Positions 15,680 through 24,726 of a DNA stretch of 64,000 nucleotides are shown here, one piece after another (position 1 is the stretch's first letter; each line of letters begins with the position of its first letter). Made by a program: the position numbers and the translations under genes. The DNA is from Micromonospora sp. WMMD1102 (GTDB taxonomy: Bacteria; Actinomycetota; Actinomycetes; Mycobacteriales; Micromonosporaceae), in NCBI RefSeq assembly GCF_029626265.1, contig NZ_JARUBN010000001.1, forward strand, positions 7,443,001-7,507,000. Direction: 5' to 3'. A model generated the notes under the pieces. The model had not been told where the DNA came from, made no database searches, and saw only the letters and a list, made by a program, of their open reading frames with translations.

Positions 15680-17071
15680 ATGACCACCGTGGTACGCCGA
15701 ACCGCCCTCGCCGGAGGGCTCGCCGCAGCCCTGCTGGCCGGCCCGCTCGCCGTCGCGGCCACCGCCGCACCGACCGCCACCATCACCCTCAACGGGAGCA
15801 GCGCGAGCGTCTCCGGCAACAACGTCACCGTCTCCGGCAGCGCGGTCACCATCAACGCCCCCGGTTCCTACCAGATCAGCGGCACGCTGAACAACGGGTA
15901 CGTCAACGTGGCCAGCGCCGCCGCCGGAACCGTGGAACTGATCCTCAGCGGTGCCTCGATCACCAACTCCAGCTCCTCCCCGCTCTACGTCACCGACGCC
16001 GACGCGGTCACCGTGACACTGGCCGCCGGGACCAGCAACCGGCTCACCGACGCGACGACGTACACCAACACCGAAGAACCGGACGCGGCGCTGTTCAGCG
16101 CGGCCGACCTGACCATCGGCGGCACCGGGTCGCTGGACGTCCGGGCCAACTACGCCGACGGCATCGTCGGCAAGGACGACCTGGTCATCCAGTCCGGCAC
16201 GATCACCGTCAACGCGGTGGACGACGCCATCCGCGGCAAGGACTCGCTCACCATCAACGGCGGCACGATAAACGTGACCTCCAGCGGCGGCGACGGGATC
16301 AAGTCCAACGAGACCGAGGCCGGCAAGGGCGTACTCACCATCACCAACGGCAACATCACCGCCTCCGTCGCCGACGACGCGATCAAGGGCGAGAACGACC
16401 TGAACATCTCCGGCGGCACCATCAACGTGACCAGGTCTTACGAGGCACTCGAAGGGCTCCGGACCACGATCAGCGGCGGCACCATCAACGCCGTGGCGAC
16501 CGACGACGCGGTGAACGCCGCCGAGGAGGGCCTGGGCCACATGCAGCCGTCCGCGATCGCCTTCATCCGGGTCACCGGCGGCACGGTGGTGGCCACCGGC
16601 GGGACCGACGGCTTCGACTCCAACGGCTCGCTCACCTTCGCCGGTGGCACCGTGGTGGCCAAGGGCTCCAGCCGGGTGGGCGGTGGCGAGGGCGCGATCG
16701 ACGCCGACGGGCCGATCACCTTCACCGCCGGCACGGTGCTGGGCGCGGGCCTGACCTCGATGGCCGTGTTCCGGGCGGTGCCGAACACCGGCCAGGGCTG
16801 GGTGGCGCCCCGGTTCAGCGCCAACCTCGCCGCCAACACCATCGTGCACGTCGTCTCCGGCAGCACGGTGCTGGCGTCGTACCGGACGTCTGCCAGCACC
16901 CGCGAGGTGGTCTTCTCGTCGAACCGGATCACCAACGGCCAGCAGTACGACATCTACACCGGCGGCAGCGTGACCGGGACCGGCGTCGGCGGCTACCACA
17001 GCGGCGGCAGCATCAGCGGCGCGACCCGGGTGCTCACCGGCGTCATCGCCGGGCGGTACGGCCGGTTCTGA
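15680..17071 (+). CDS. Secreted Cthe_2159-type carbohydrate-binding beta-helix protein
   Basis: A 463-residue exported protein: signal peptide 1-30 (RRTALAGGLAAALLAGPLAV ending in TAAPT), then a repetitive right-handed beta-helix. The repeats are rich in SGGTINV, DDAI(R/K)G and DGI(K/V) turns, matching the Cthe_2159 family, whose founding member binds acid-rich plant sugars such as polygalacturonate. The Asp-rich turns suggest calcium. The role is inferred as binding plant or cell-wall polysaccharide outside the cell. ATG 15680 starts a good twin-arginine-like signal; GTG codons further upstream are less likely. It is monocistronic and ends at a strong hairpin. Confidence 0.82.
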   Translation: MTTVVRRTALAGGLAAALLAGPLAVAATAAPTATITLNGSSASVSGNNVTVSGSAVTINAPGSYQISGTLNNGYVNVASAAAGTVELILSGASITNSSSSPLYVTDADAVTVTLAAGTSNRLTDATTYTNTEEPDAALFSAADLTIGGTGSLDVRANYADGIVGKDDLVIQSGTITVNAVDDAIRGKDSLTINGGTINVTSSGGDGIKSNETEAGKGVLTITNGNITASVADDAIKGENDLNISGGTINVTRSYEALEGLRTTISGGTINAVATDDAVNAAEEGLGHMQPSAIAFIRVTGGTVVATGGTDGFDSNGSLTFAGGTVVAKGSSRVGGGEGAIDADGPITFTAGTVLGAGLTSMAVFRAVPNTGQGWVAPRFSANLAANTIVHVVSGSTVLASYRTSASTREVVFSSNRITNGQQYDIYTGGSVTGTGVGGYHSGGSISGATRVLTGVIAGRYGRF

Positions 17072-17110
17072 GCAACAGCCGACCGGCCCAGCAACACCTC
17101 ACCGGCACGG

Positions 17111-17148
17111 GCCGGAGGCGCCGCGCCCTCAGGCGGGGCGCCTCCGGC
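17111..17148. terminator. Hairpin between convergent genes
   Basis: A perfect 12-bp stem (GCCGGAGGCGCC and complement) with a 14-nt loop between the beta-helix gene and the AIM24 gene. Confidence 0.6.
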
Positions 17149-17171
17149 AGCCGGACGCCGCCGTGCGCCAG

Positions 17172-17903
17172 TCAGTCGAGCAGCTGGTTGAGCAGGCCGC
17201 CGCCACCGCTCTGCTGCTCCTGGCGGCCCATGCCCTGGATCGGCGGTTCCTCGGACGGCTGCACGATCACGAAGCCCTGGCCGGCGAAGCTCATCGTGAA
17301 CGCCTCACCGGTACGCCGGCCGAGCAGGGTGCCGAGGCCGAGCTGTTCGGCCCGGTGGTAGCCCGTCTGGAGGCTCGCCGACCAGGCGACCGCCGCCTGC
17401 GGGTCGACGTACGTCGGCGCGTCGACGTTGAGCACCACCGGGGTGCCCTTGGTGGTGATCGCGATCCGGCCGTAGCCGCTGAAGACGCAGTTGAACAGGC
17501 CGGACGACGACATCATGCCGGCACCGCCGACCATCTTGATGTCGTACTGGAGGGTCGAGTCGAACGCGAGCACACTGGAGCCGTTTATCGACAGCGCGTC
17601 GCCGGGCTCCAGGTCGATGATGTGCACGTCCGCCGCGTAGTCGGCGAGGAAGACGTCGCCCCGCCCGCTGATCTTCATCAGCGGGACACCCTCGCCGGTC
17701 AGCTTCTGCTTGAGAAACTTGCCGAGCCCGCCCGAGCCCAGCGCCTGGAACTGCACCTGCCCCTGGTACGCGACCATGGAGCCGACCCGGGCCATCGCCT
17801 CGCCGTTGAGTTCGATCTTGAGCATCTTGGAGTTCTGCAGCCGCATGCCGGGCTGGTCTGACTCCTTCTCCAGGTTCTCTGCCGAGAACAGCGCGCTGCG
17901 CAT
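17172..17903 (-). CDS. AIM24 family protein
   Basis: A 243-residue protein of the AIM24/TRAP-like beta-barrel family (PF01987), widespread but of unclear function. Family strands are visible as KIELNGEAMARVGSMVAYQG, LGKFLKQKLTGEG, FLADYAADVHIIDLEPGDAL and FVIVQPSEEP; the end is a Gly/Gln-rich tail (QEQQSGGGGLLNQLLD). ATG 17903 is favoured over the GTG one codon earlier because AGGAGG then lies 6 nt away. It is cytoplasmic with no signal sequence. Upstream on the same strand lies the metallopeptidase gene. Confidence 0.85.
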   Translation of the reverse strand: MRSALFSAENLEKESDQPGMRLQNSKMLKIELNGEAMARVGSMVAYQGQVQFQALGSGGLGKFLKQKLTGEGVPLMKISGRGDVFLADYAADVHIIDLEPGDALSINGSSVLAFDSTLQYDIKMVGGAGMMSSSGLFNCVFSGYGRIAITTKGTPVVLNVDAPTYVDPQAAVAWSASLQTGYHRAEQLGLGTLLGRRTGEAFTMSFAGQGFVIVQPSEEPPIQGMGRQEQQSGGGGLLNQLLD

Positions 17904-17983
17904 CACGTTCCTCCTGTGGGTGGAGGACCAAGGGTAGGTAACCGGCGCAACCAGGCAGGTCGCGGGGCCGGGGTCTGCGGTGC

Positions 17984-18337
17984 TCAGCCCCAGCCGAGGT
18001 CGTGCAGCCGGTCGTCGTCGATGCCGAAGTGGTGGGCGATCTCGTGCACGACGGTGATCGCGATCTCGTCGACGACGTCGTCCTCGTTGTCACAGATCCG
18101 CAGGATCGGCCGGCGGTAGATGAGGATCCGGTCGGGCAGCACCCCGGCGTAGTCCCAGCCCCGGCTGGTCAGCGCGTGGCCCTCGTAGAGTCCGAGCAGC
18201 TCGGGGCCGTCCTCCGGCGAGTCGTCCTCGACCAGGATGACGACGTTGCTCATCAGGTTGAGCAGTTCCTCGGGCACCTCGTCGAGGGCCTCGGCGACCA
18301 GTTCCTCGAAACGCTCGCGGCTCATCTCGACCGGCAC
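17984..18337 (-). CDS. Minimal zincin metallopeptidase family protein
   Basis: A 117-residue protein of the DUF1025/zincin_1 family of very small metallopeptidases. The zinc motif HEIAHHFG (HExxH) is followed by the extended signature DDRLHDLGW, and the N-terminal MSRERFEELVAEALDEVP helix is typical. Acidic stretches (DDSPEDGPELLG) mark the middle. Substrates are unknown. GTG 18337 lies 6 nt after a weak AT-rich -10 box; ATG 18325 is the alternative. It is followed 80 nt later by the AIM24 gene on the same strand. Confidence 0.88.
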   Translation of the reverse strand: MPVEMSRERFEELVAEALDEVPEELLNLMSNVVILVEDDSPEDGPELLGLYEGHALTSRGWDYAGVLPDRILIYRRPILRICDNEDDVVDEIAITVVHEIAHHFGIDDDRLHDLGWG

Positions 18338-18410
18338 GCGCCCAATTGTGCCGCACGCGCCGGGAGCAGACCGCCGCCGGTGGAAAGGCGACGGTCCGCA
18401 CCTTCTGGGA

Positions 18411-18842
18411 TCAGGCGGAGAGGCGGGCGTTCAGCGAGATCTCGGCCCCGGGCGAGAGCAGCCGGGAGATCGGGCACCCCGCCTTGGCGGCCTCGGCCAG
18501 CTTGTTGAACTCGGCCTCGTCGATCCCCGGCACGTCGCCGACGGTGTCGAGGTCGATCCGGGTCACCGTCATGCCCGCGTCGGTCTTGTCGAGGTGGACC
18601 TGGGCGGTGGTCTCCACCGAGGTCGGCGTGAAACCGGCGTCGGCGAGAGCCTTGGAGAACGCCATCGAGAAACAACCGGCGTGCGCGGCGCCGATCAGCT
18701 CCTCCGGGTTGGTGCCCTCGCCCTCCTCGAAGCGGGACTTGAACGAGTAGTTCCCCTGCAACCCGCCCTTGCCGGTGCGGATAGTGCCGGAACCTTCGGT
18801 GAGATTGCCCTGCCAGCGGGCGGATGCGGTGCGGATAGGCAT
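18411..18842 (-). CDS. OsmC-family peroxiredoxin
   Basis: A 143-residue OsmC/Ohr-family thiol peroxidase that reduces organic hydroperoxides with two cysteines. The nucleophile is in GAAHAGCFSMAF and the resolving cysteine in AKAGCPISRLL; the opening ARWQGNLTEGSGTIRTG and NPEELIGAAH are characteristic of the OsmC branch. ATG 18842 lies 7 nt after a TAGCGT -10 box on the minus strand, so it is probably leaderless. It stands as its own unit, divergent from a membrane protein. Confidence 0.92.
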   Translation of the reverse strand: MPIRTASARWQGNLTEGSGTIRTGKGGLQGNYSFKSRFEEGEGTNPEELIGAAHAGCFSMAFSKALADAGFTPTSVETTAQVHLDKTDAGMTVTRIDLDTVGDVPGIDEAEFNKLAEAAKAGCPISRLLSPGAEISLNARLSA

Positions 18843-18849
18843 GGTGCCG

Positions 18850-18855
18850 ACGCTA
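18850..18855 (-). promoter_or_regulatory. -10 box (TAGCGT) of the OsmC gene
   Basis: On the minus strand TAGCGT ends 7 nt before the ATG at 18842, giving a leaderless transcript. Confidence 0.5.
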
Positions 18856-18979
18856 GCTCATGCCGACCGGCGACGCGACGAGACGGGGCCGGGAGGCCGG
18901 GCGACGGCGTCGCGCCGCGGGTCCGGACCGGGCCGCTGTGCCATCATCGACCGAGGAGCCCGCCGTGGAAGGGACCGCC

Positions 18980-19729
18980 ATGCCCGACGACGTCTCCATC
19001 CCCCGCCAGGACGGACCGGAGGGCGCCAGCGTCGTCTCCTGGGGCGACCCTCCGGGTACCCGCGGACGGGCAGGACTGGCCCTGCACCGGCTCGGCCGGG
19101 ACAGCCGGCTGGTGCCGGTGATCGGTGCCGCCGGTGCCGCCGCCGCCTTCGCCTCGCTGATCGGCGACTGGGCGGTGACCAGCATGACGGTCGAGGGCGC
19201 CGAGAACGCGGTCGCGCTGGGCAGCGGAGTCGCGGACATGTCGGCGTTCGGCACGGCGTACCTGGTCGGGGTGTTCGGGGTGGTCGGCTGCCTGGCCCTG
19301 GTCCTCTTCGGCTCCCCCGGCGTACGGCACAACGCACGGGTCGCCGGGCTGGCCGGAGCAGGCGCGGTACTCGGGGTACTCGTCGCCGCCACCGGTTCAC
19401 TCGACACCCTGGCCGACCGCTGGCAGATGTACGGCCAACTCGACGGGATGGTCATCGAGTACGGCCAGGGGCTCGTGCTGGCGTACGTCGCCGTCGGCGG
19501 GCTCGGGCTGGCCCTGCTGCTCGCCGGCCGCTTCGTCCGGCGTACCGCCGCCCCGCCGGCACCGGCCGCCGAGCCCGGTAGCCCGGCCGCGGCGGCCACC
19601 CCCGACGAGTCCGACTGGCCGTGGCGGCGCCCCCGGCAGGCCGGTGCCCCGGAGGTGCCCGACGATGACGACGGCCGCCCGCCGCCGCCCGACCTGACGG
19701 TGACCCCGACCAAGCCGTTCGCCCGCTGA
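18980..19729 (+). CDS. Multi-pass membrane protein, function unknown
   Basis: A 249-residue protein with four to five hydrophobic helices between about residues 45 and 180 ([73 protein letters not shown]), then a long Pro/Asp-rich cytoplasmic tail ([12 protein letters not shown]). The N terminus is polar. No catalytic or transport motif is recognisable. ATG 18980 has GGAAGGGA about 6 nt upstream; an earlier ATG at 18860 would add an Arg-rich stretch that looks noncoding. It lies just upstream of serS with a separate promoter between. Confidence 0.7.
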   Translation: MPDDVSIPRQDGPEGASVVSWGDPPGTRGRAGLALHRLGRDSRLVPVIGAAGAAAAFASLIGDWAVTSMTVEGAENAVALGSGVADMSAFGTAYLVGVFGVVGCLALVLFGSPGVRHNARVAGLAGAGAVLGVLVAATGSLDTLADRWQMYGQLDGMVIEYGQGLVLAYVAVGGLGLALLLAGRFVRRTAAPPAPAAEPGSPAAAATPDESDWPWRRPRQAGAPEVPDDDDGRPPPPDLTVTPTKPFAR

Positions 19730-19810
19730 GGAACCCCTGGTCCGTCCCCCGGCACCGGACGCCGGCACCGGACGGGCGTATCTCGATACCCGTGCCGCTC
19801 CGCGCGGCGG

Positions 19811-19816
19811 TAGGCT
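19811..19816 (+). promoter_or_regulatory. -10 box (TAGGCT) of serS
   Basis: TAGGCT ends 8 nt before GTG 19825. No ribosome site is visible, which supports leaderless translation of serS. Confidence 0.5.
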
Positions 19817-19824
19817 CGGTTCCC

Positions 19825-21081
19825 GTGATTGACCTGCGTCTGCTCCGCGACGATCCGGAAACCGTCCGTGCCAGCCAGCGTGCCCGTGGCGAGTCCGAGT
19901 CGGCGGTCGACGACCTGCTCCGGGCCGACGAGGAGCGGCGCTCGGCGGTCGGGCGCTTCGAGGCGCTGCGCGCCGAGCAGAAGCAGCTCGGCAAGCGGAT
20001 GCCAAAGGCCGACCCGGCGGAGAAGGCCGGGCTGCTCGCCCGGACCAAGGAACTCTCCGCGGAGGTGAAGGCGGCCGAGGCGACCGTCGGCGCGGCCGAG
20101 GCGGCGCTGCGCCAGGCGCAGTACGCGATCCCGAACGTGGTCGAGCAGGGCGCCCCGCCCGGTGGCGAGGACGACTTCGTGGTGCTCCGTGAGGTCGGCA
20201 CCCGGCCCGAGATCGAGAACCCGCGCGACCACCTGGAACTGGGTGAGGCGCTGCGGGCGATCGACGTCGAGCGCGGGGCGAAGACCTCGGGCAGCCGCTT
20301 CTACTACCTGACCGGGGTCGGCGCGCTGCTCCAGCTCGGCCTGCTGCAACTCGCCGTCGCCCAGGCCGTGGAGTACGGCTTCACCCCGACCATCACCCCG
20401 TCGCTGGTCAAGCCGGAGGCGATGGAGGGGACCGGTTTCCTCGGCTCGCACGCCAGCGAGATCTACCGGCTGGAGGCCGACGACCTGTTCCTGGTCGGCA
20501 CCAGCGAGGTGCCGCTGGCGGCGTACCACTCGGGGGAGATCCTGGACCTGGCCGAGCCGGTCCGGTACGCCGGCTGGTCGTCCTGCTACCGCCGGGAGGC
20601 CGGGTCGTACGGCCGGGACACCCGGGGCATCATCCGGGTGCACCAGTTCGACAAGGTCGAGATGTTCTCCTACTGCCGCCCGGACGAGGCGCACGCCGAG
20701 CACCTGCGGCTGCTGGCCTGGGAGGAGGAGATGCTGGCCAAGGTCGAGGTGCCGTACCGGGTGATCGACGTGGCAGCCGGCGACCTGGGCAGCAGCGCGG
20801 CCCGCAAGTACGACTGCGAGGCATGGGCGCCGTCGCAGGGCCGGTACCGGGAGGTCACCTCGACCTCGAACTGCACCACCTTCCAGGCCCGCCGGCTGAA
20901 CGTACGGTACCGGGACGAGCAGGGCAGGACGCAGACCGCCGCCACCCTGAACGGCACCCTGGCCACCACCCGGTGGCTGGTGCCGATCCTGGAGAACCAC
21001 CAGCAACCGGACGGCTCGGTACGGGTCCCCAAGGCCCTCCAGCCGTACCTCGGCGGCCGGGACGTACTCGAACCGGCGTGA
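19825..21081 (+). CDS. serS: Seryl-tRNA synthetase
   Basis: Charges tRNA-Ser (and tRNA-Sec where present) with serine; 418 residues, normal for the class II bacterial enzyme. The N-terminal coiled-coil arm that grips the tRNA spans about 30-100 ([40 protein letters not shown]). Class II motif 2 is [17 protein letters not shown] and motif 3 is [20 protein letters not shown] 19825 gives the standard [12 protein letters not shown] start. It is not followed by an operon partner; two HAD phosphatase genes begin 175 nt later after their own leader. Confidence 0.97.
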   Translation: MIDLRLLRDDPETVRASQRARGESESAVDDLLRADEERRSAVGRFEALRAEQKQLGKRMPKADPAEKAGLLARTKELSAEVKAAEATVGAAEAALRQAQYAIPNVVEQGAPPGGEDDFVVLREVGTRPEIENPRDHLELGEALRAIDVERGAKTSGSRFYYLTGVGALLQLGLLQLAVAQAVEYGFTPTITPSLVKPEAMEGTGFLGSHASEIYRLEADDLFLVGTSEVPLAAYHSGEILDLAEPVRYAGWSSCYRREAGSYGRDTRGIIRVHQFDKVEMFSYCRPDEAHAEHLRLLAWEEEMLAKVEVPYRVIDVAAGDLGSSAARKYDCEAWAPSQGRYREVTSTSNCTTFQARRLNVRYRDEQGRTQTAATLNGTLATTRWLVPILENHQQPDGSVRVPKALQPYLGGRDVLEPA

Positions 21082-21256
21082 CCGGGGTGCGCGGACCGAG
21101 GTGATCCGCTTTGGTGAGAAGCACTTCACACGAATGTCATGGAGCGACCGCAAAAGGTGAGATACGGTTGCTGCCCCGTCACCGCCGGCCCGACCCGGTA
21201 GCGACAGGATCCGGCAGTCTTGCGGGCACGGCGGGTCGCGGGGTGGAGGAGGAACC

Positions 21257-22078
21257 ATGCCCCGACCCGGGTTGCCGAAGCTGATCGCCACCGACCTCGA
21301 CGGCACGCTGGTCCGCACCGACGAGAGCGTGTCGGCGTACACCCACGAGGTGCTGGACCGGGTGCGGGCCGCCGGCATCCCGGTGGTGGGTGCCACCGGG
21401 CGCGGGCCGAGACTTGCCGAACTGACCCGCAACGACATCCGGGCCGCCGACTTCCTGGTGCTGGCCGGCGGCGGCCGGGTGGTCGACCAGACCGACCCGG
21501 ACGGGCCGGTGATCCTCCGCGACGAGCGGCTGCCCGGCTCCGACCTGGCCAAACTGGTCCAGGCCCTGGAGGCGGAGGTGGGTCCGCTCACCGTGATGGT
21601 CGAGGCGCTGGACGCCCCGGGTGCCCCGCTCTGGGGTGACTTCGACGCGGTGTGGCCCTACCCGGAGCGGTTCGAGGCGCGGACCCGGATCGACTGCCTG
21701 GGCGGCGACGTGATCAAGGCGTTCGCCCGGACCCCGGACCACGACGTGGATGCCCTGCTGGAGACGGCCCGCCGGATCGTGCCGGCGGAACAGGCGTCGA
21801 TCACCCAGTCCGGATTCGGCTTCATCGAGATCTGCCCGCCCGGGGTGGACAAGGCGACCGGGCTGGCGGTGGTGGCCCAGACCCTCGGCGTCGACCCGGC
21901 CGAGGTACTCGTCTTCGGCGACATGCCGAACGACCTGCCGATGTTCGACTGGGCCGGCTGGGGCCGGGTGGCGGTCTCCAACGCCCACCCCACGGTGCGG
22001 CGGGCCGCCGACGAGGTGACGCTGCGCAACGACGACGACGGGGTGGCGGTCTACCTCGACCGACTACTCTCGCGCTGA
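21257..22078 (+). CDS. HAD-superfamily phosphatase (Cof type), first of tandem pair
   Basis: A 273-residue HAD phosphatase of the Cof/YbiV class with a C2B cap. Motif I is IATDLDGTLVRTD with the nucleophilic aspartate, motif II GATGRG, motif III lysine in ATGLAVVAQTLG, and motif IV VLVFGDMPNDLPMF. Likely substrates are sugar phosphates, not determinable here. ATG 21257 has GGAGGAGG 4-8 nt upstream. Its TGA overlaps the ATG of the next gene by one base. The two proteins share motifs and length and look like a tandem duplication that has since diverged. Confidence 0.88.
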   Translation: MPRPGLPKLIATDLDGTLVRTDESVSAYTHEVLDRVRAAGIPVVGATGRGPRLAELTRNDIRAADFLVLAGGGRVVDQTDPDGPVILRDERLPGSDLAKLVQALEAEVGPLTVMVEALDAPGAPLWGDFDAVWPYPERFEARTRIDCLGGDVIKAFARTPDHDVDALLETARRIVPAEQASITQSGFGFIEICPPGVDKATGLAVVAQTLGVDPAEVLVFGDMPNDLPMFDWAGWGRVAVSNAHPTVRRAADEVTLRNDDDGVAVYLDRLLSR

Positions 22079-22899
22079 TGGGACGACTACCCCGGCTGGT
22101 GGCCACGGATCTCGACGGCACGCTGCTGCGCGCGGACAAGACGGTCAGCCCGCGTACCGTCGAGGCGATCTCGCGGATCTCCGCCGAGGGCGTCGGGGTG
22201 GTCCTGGTCACCGGCCGCCCGATCCGCTGGCTGGGACACGTCTACGAGCAGCTGGGCCAGCCGCTGCCGACGGTCTGCGCCAACGGCGCCGTGGTCTACG
22301 ATCCGGTCACCGACGAGGTGCTCCGGGCCGACCCGCTCGCTCCGGAGCTGCTCGCCGAGGTGGTGCGCCGGCTGCGCGCCGAGGTGCCCGAGGTGGCCTT
22401 CGCGGTGGAGGTGACCGACAGCCGCGAGTTCCGCCACGAGACGTCCTATCCGCTCAGCTGGGACCGGGGCTACCCGGACATCCGGATGCTCGACACCCCG
22501 GCCGACCTGCACTCCGTACCGGCGGTGAAACTGCTGGCCCGGGCCGGCGCCCAGGACCCGGACGTCTTCGTGAAGGTGGTCGCCGGGGCGCTGGCCGGGC
22601 TCGCCGAGGCGACCCACTCGTCGTACAGCGGGCTGGTCGAGATCTCGGCGGCCGGGGTGACCAAGGCGGCCGGGCTGGCCTGGTACTGCACCCGGCACGG
22701 GTTCGACGCCGCCGAGGTGGTCGCCTTCGGGGACATGCCGAACGACGTACCGATGCTCACCTGGGTCGGCCGGGCGGTGGCGGTGGCGAACGCGCACCCG
22801 GCGGTACTGGAGATCGCCGACGACGTGACGGCGGGCAACGAGGAGGACGGGGTGGCGGCGTACCTGGAGGCGCTGCTCGATCCCGATCCGCCGGCCTGA
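22078..22899 (+). CDS. HAD-superfamily phosphatase (Cof type), second of tandem pair
   Basis: A 273-residue paralogue of the gene just upstream, with the same motif set: VATDLDGTLLRAD, VTGRPIRWLG, KAAGLAWYCTRHG and VVAFGDMPNDVPML. The start is fixed by a one-base overlap (TGATG) with the upstream stop, so translation is coupled and the two enzymes are probably made in equal amounts. The cap region differs clearly from the first copy (FRHETSYPLSWDRGYPDIRM), suggesting different substrates. After it a 78-nt gap separates it from bpa, read in the opposite direction. Confidence 0.88.
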   Translation: MGRLPRLVATDLDGTLLRADKTVSPRTVEAISRISAEGVGVVLVTGRPIRWLGHVYEQLGQPLPTVCANGAVVYDPVTDEVLRADPLAPELLAEVVRRLRAEVPEVAFAVEVTDSREFRHETSYPLSWDRGYPDIRMLDTPADLHSVPAVKLLARAGAQDPDVFVKVVAGALAGLAEATHSSYSGLVEISAAGVTKAAGLAWYCTRHGFDAAEVVAFGDMPNDVPMLTWVGRAVAVANAHPAVLEIADDVTAGNEEDGVAAYLEALLDPDPPA

Positions 22900-22977
22900 A
22901 CCGTGGTACGCCACCAGCCCCCGGACCGGCGGTTTCCGCGCCGAGCCGGCCCCGGGGTGGGCGTGCTGCCTGGCGGG

Positions 22978-23583
22978 TTACAGGTACTGGCCGGGGCCGG
23001 GACCCTCGCCGGGCTGCCCGGGGTTGTTGCCCGGCATCCCCGGGATCATCCCGCCGGGCCCCATCGGCAGCGCGGGACGCCCACCGGAACGCATCTGCTC
23101 CAACTGCATCCGGGCCGCCATCTGCTGAGCGACAAGCGCCGCCTGGATGCCGTGGAACAGCCCCTCCAGCCAGCCGACCAGCTGCGCCTGGGCGATCCGC
23201 AACTCCGCCTCGCTCGGCGCGGCGTCCTCGCCGAACGGCAGCGAGAGCCGCTCCAGTTCGTCGCGCAGCTCCGGGGCGAGCCCGTCCTCCAGCTCGACGA
23301 TCGACCGCTGGTGGATCTCACGCAGCCGCTGCCGGCTGGCGTCGTCGAGCGGCGCCGCCTTGACCTCCTCCAGCAACTGTTTGATCATGCTGCCGATCCG
23401 CATCACCTTCGCCGGCTGCTCGATCAACCGCGACGGGTCCTCGCCAGGCGCTTCGCCGTCGGTCGGCACGGTGCCGACCGGGCGCCCGTCCGGGCCGACC
23501 ACCAGCACGGCGCCACCGCCGGGACGCTTGCCCGCCTGAGCCGAGTCGTCGTTGTCTTCCTGGGAACGTGGCACGTCGGTCAT
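22978..23583 (-). CDS. bpa: Bacterial proteasome activator
   Basis: A 201-residue DUF2587 protein, the ring-shaped ATP-independent activator (Bpa/PafE, Rv3780 in M. tuberculosis) that opens the 20S proteasome gate and feeds unfolded proteins such as HspR. The helical core is VMRIGSMIKQLLEEVKAAPL, LREIHQRSIVELEDGLAPEL and AQLVGWLEGLFHGIQAALVA; the C-terminal Gly/Pro stretch ends in GQYL, the motif that docks into the proteasome. ATG 23583 gives the usual acidic N terminus. Its presence implies prcA/prcB elsewhere in the genome. It is divergent from an alpha/beta hydrolase gene. Confidence 0.92.
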   Translation of the reverse strand: MTDVPRSQEDNDDSAQAGKRPGGGAVLVVGPDGRPVGTVPTDGEAPGEDPSRLIEQPAKVMRIGSMIKQLLEEVKAAPLDDASRQRLREIHQRSIVELEDGLAPELRDELERLSLPFGEDAAPSEAELRIAQAQLVGWLEGLFHGIQAALVAQQMAARMQLEQMRSGGRPALPMGPGGMIPGMPGNNPGQPGEGPGPGQYL

Positions 23584-23756
23584 GCCCACCATCTTCCCGC
23601 AACCTTCTCCGGTGACACGCCCCGCCCACCAGGCCAGCCCACGAGCCCACTCCACGAAACCGCGTCACCGCAGCGCGTCACCGCAACCACGCGCGCCGGG
23701 CAGTCGCCGGTGCCCTCCGGCCGCCGGCCGGCGGCCGGCACCGTACGGTCGGCGAC

Positions 23757-24680
23757 ATGACCGAGGAGCACGGCACCGGGCCGCACGCCGACCCACGGGC
23801 GGTGCTGGAGCGTCCGGCGCCGCCACCGGACGTCCTCCTGCGGTACGGCACCGACCCCGAACAGGTCGCCGACCTACGCATGCCCGACAGGCCGGCCGAC
23901 GCGACCGAGCCCGCCGAGCCCGCCGACACGACCGACCCGATCGGGACAGCCGAGACAACCGGGACAGCCGGGACGGCCCGGCCGCTGGTGGTGGTCGTGC
24001 ACGGCGGCTTCTGGCGGGTCGAGTACGACCGCCGGCACACCGGACCGCTGGCGGCGGACCTGGCCGGCCGGGGCTACCCGGTGGTCCAGTTGGAGTACCG
24101 CCGGACGGGGCAGCCGGGCGGGGGCTGGCCGGGCACCCTCGACGACGTCGCGGCCGGGCTCGACGCGCTGCCGGGACTGGTCGACGAGGTGATCCCGGCC
24201 GGCCGGATGGCGCCCGGACCGCCGATCCTGCTCGGGCACTCCGCCGGTGGGCACCTGGCGCTCTGGGCCGCGCGGCGCGCCCCGGACCGGGTACGCGGGG
24301 TGCTCGCCCTCGCCCCGGTGCTGGACCTCGCCGAGGCGTACCGGCTCGACCTGGACGGCGGCGCGGTGGCCGCACTGCTCGGCGGCGGCCCCGAGGAGTT
24401 CCCGGACCGGTACGCCGCGGCCGACCCGACCCGCTCGGCGCCTCCCCCGGTCCGGACCTCGATCGTGCACGGCGCCCTGGACCGGCAGGTGCCGGTGGCG
24501 GCGAGCCGCCGGTACGCGGCCGGCGCGCCTGGAGCGGCCCTGCGCTTCGTCGAGCTGCCCGAATGCGAGCACTTCGGGGTGATCGACCCGCTGTCTCGCG
24601 CGTGGCCGGCGGTGCTGGCCGAGTTACATTGGCTAGCTGGAAGATCAGGCGGCATTGACGCAGCATCTCGTTCCCGGTAG
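23757..24680 (+). CDS. Alpha/beta hydrolase (BD-FAE or kynurenine-formamidase-like esterase)
   Basis: A 307-residue hydrolase. The oxyanion HGGFWR motif (about residue 83), the nucleophile elbow GHSAGGHLAL, the acid in HGALDRQVP and the histidine in ECEHFGVIDP form the expected triad of the HSL-like/kynurenine formamidase branch. Residues 45-75 are a Thr/Ala/Glu repeat (PADATEPAEPADTT and on) not seen in homologues I know. A TACGGT -10 box ends 7 nt before the ATG. Substrate unknown; no kynurenine-pathway genes are nearby. Confidence 0.82.
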   Translation: MTEEHGTGPHADPRAVLERPAPPPDVLLRYGTDPEQVADLRMPDRPADATEPAEPADTTDPIGTAETTGTAGTARPLVVVVHGGFWRVEYDRRHTGPLAADLAGRGYPVVQLEYRRTGQPGGGWPGTLDDVAAGLDALPGLVDEVIPAGRMAPGPPILLGHSAGGHLALWAARRAPDRVRGVLALAPVLDLAEAYRLDLDGGAVAALLGGGPEEFPDRYAAADPTRSAPPPVRTSIVHGALDRQVPVAASRRYAAGAPGAALRFVELPECEHFGVIDPLSRAWPAVLAELHWLAGRSGGIDAASRSR

Positions 24681-24726
24681 AACCCCGGGAGGGCTGCGCC
24701 CCTTAACGCCGCTCCGGGAGGAATCC

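Noticed and set aside
13440..15770. Long minus-strand open frame (776 codons)
   Set aside because: Antisense to the lipoprotein and pheA, with Arg/Pro/Gly-rich composition typical of shadow frames.
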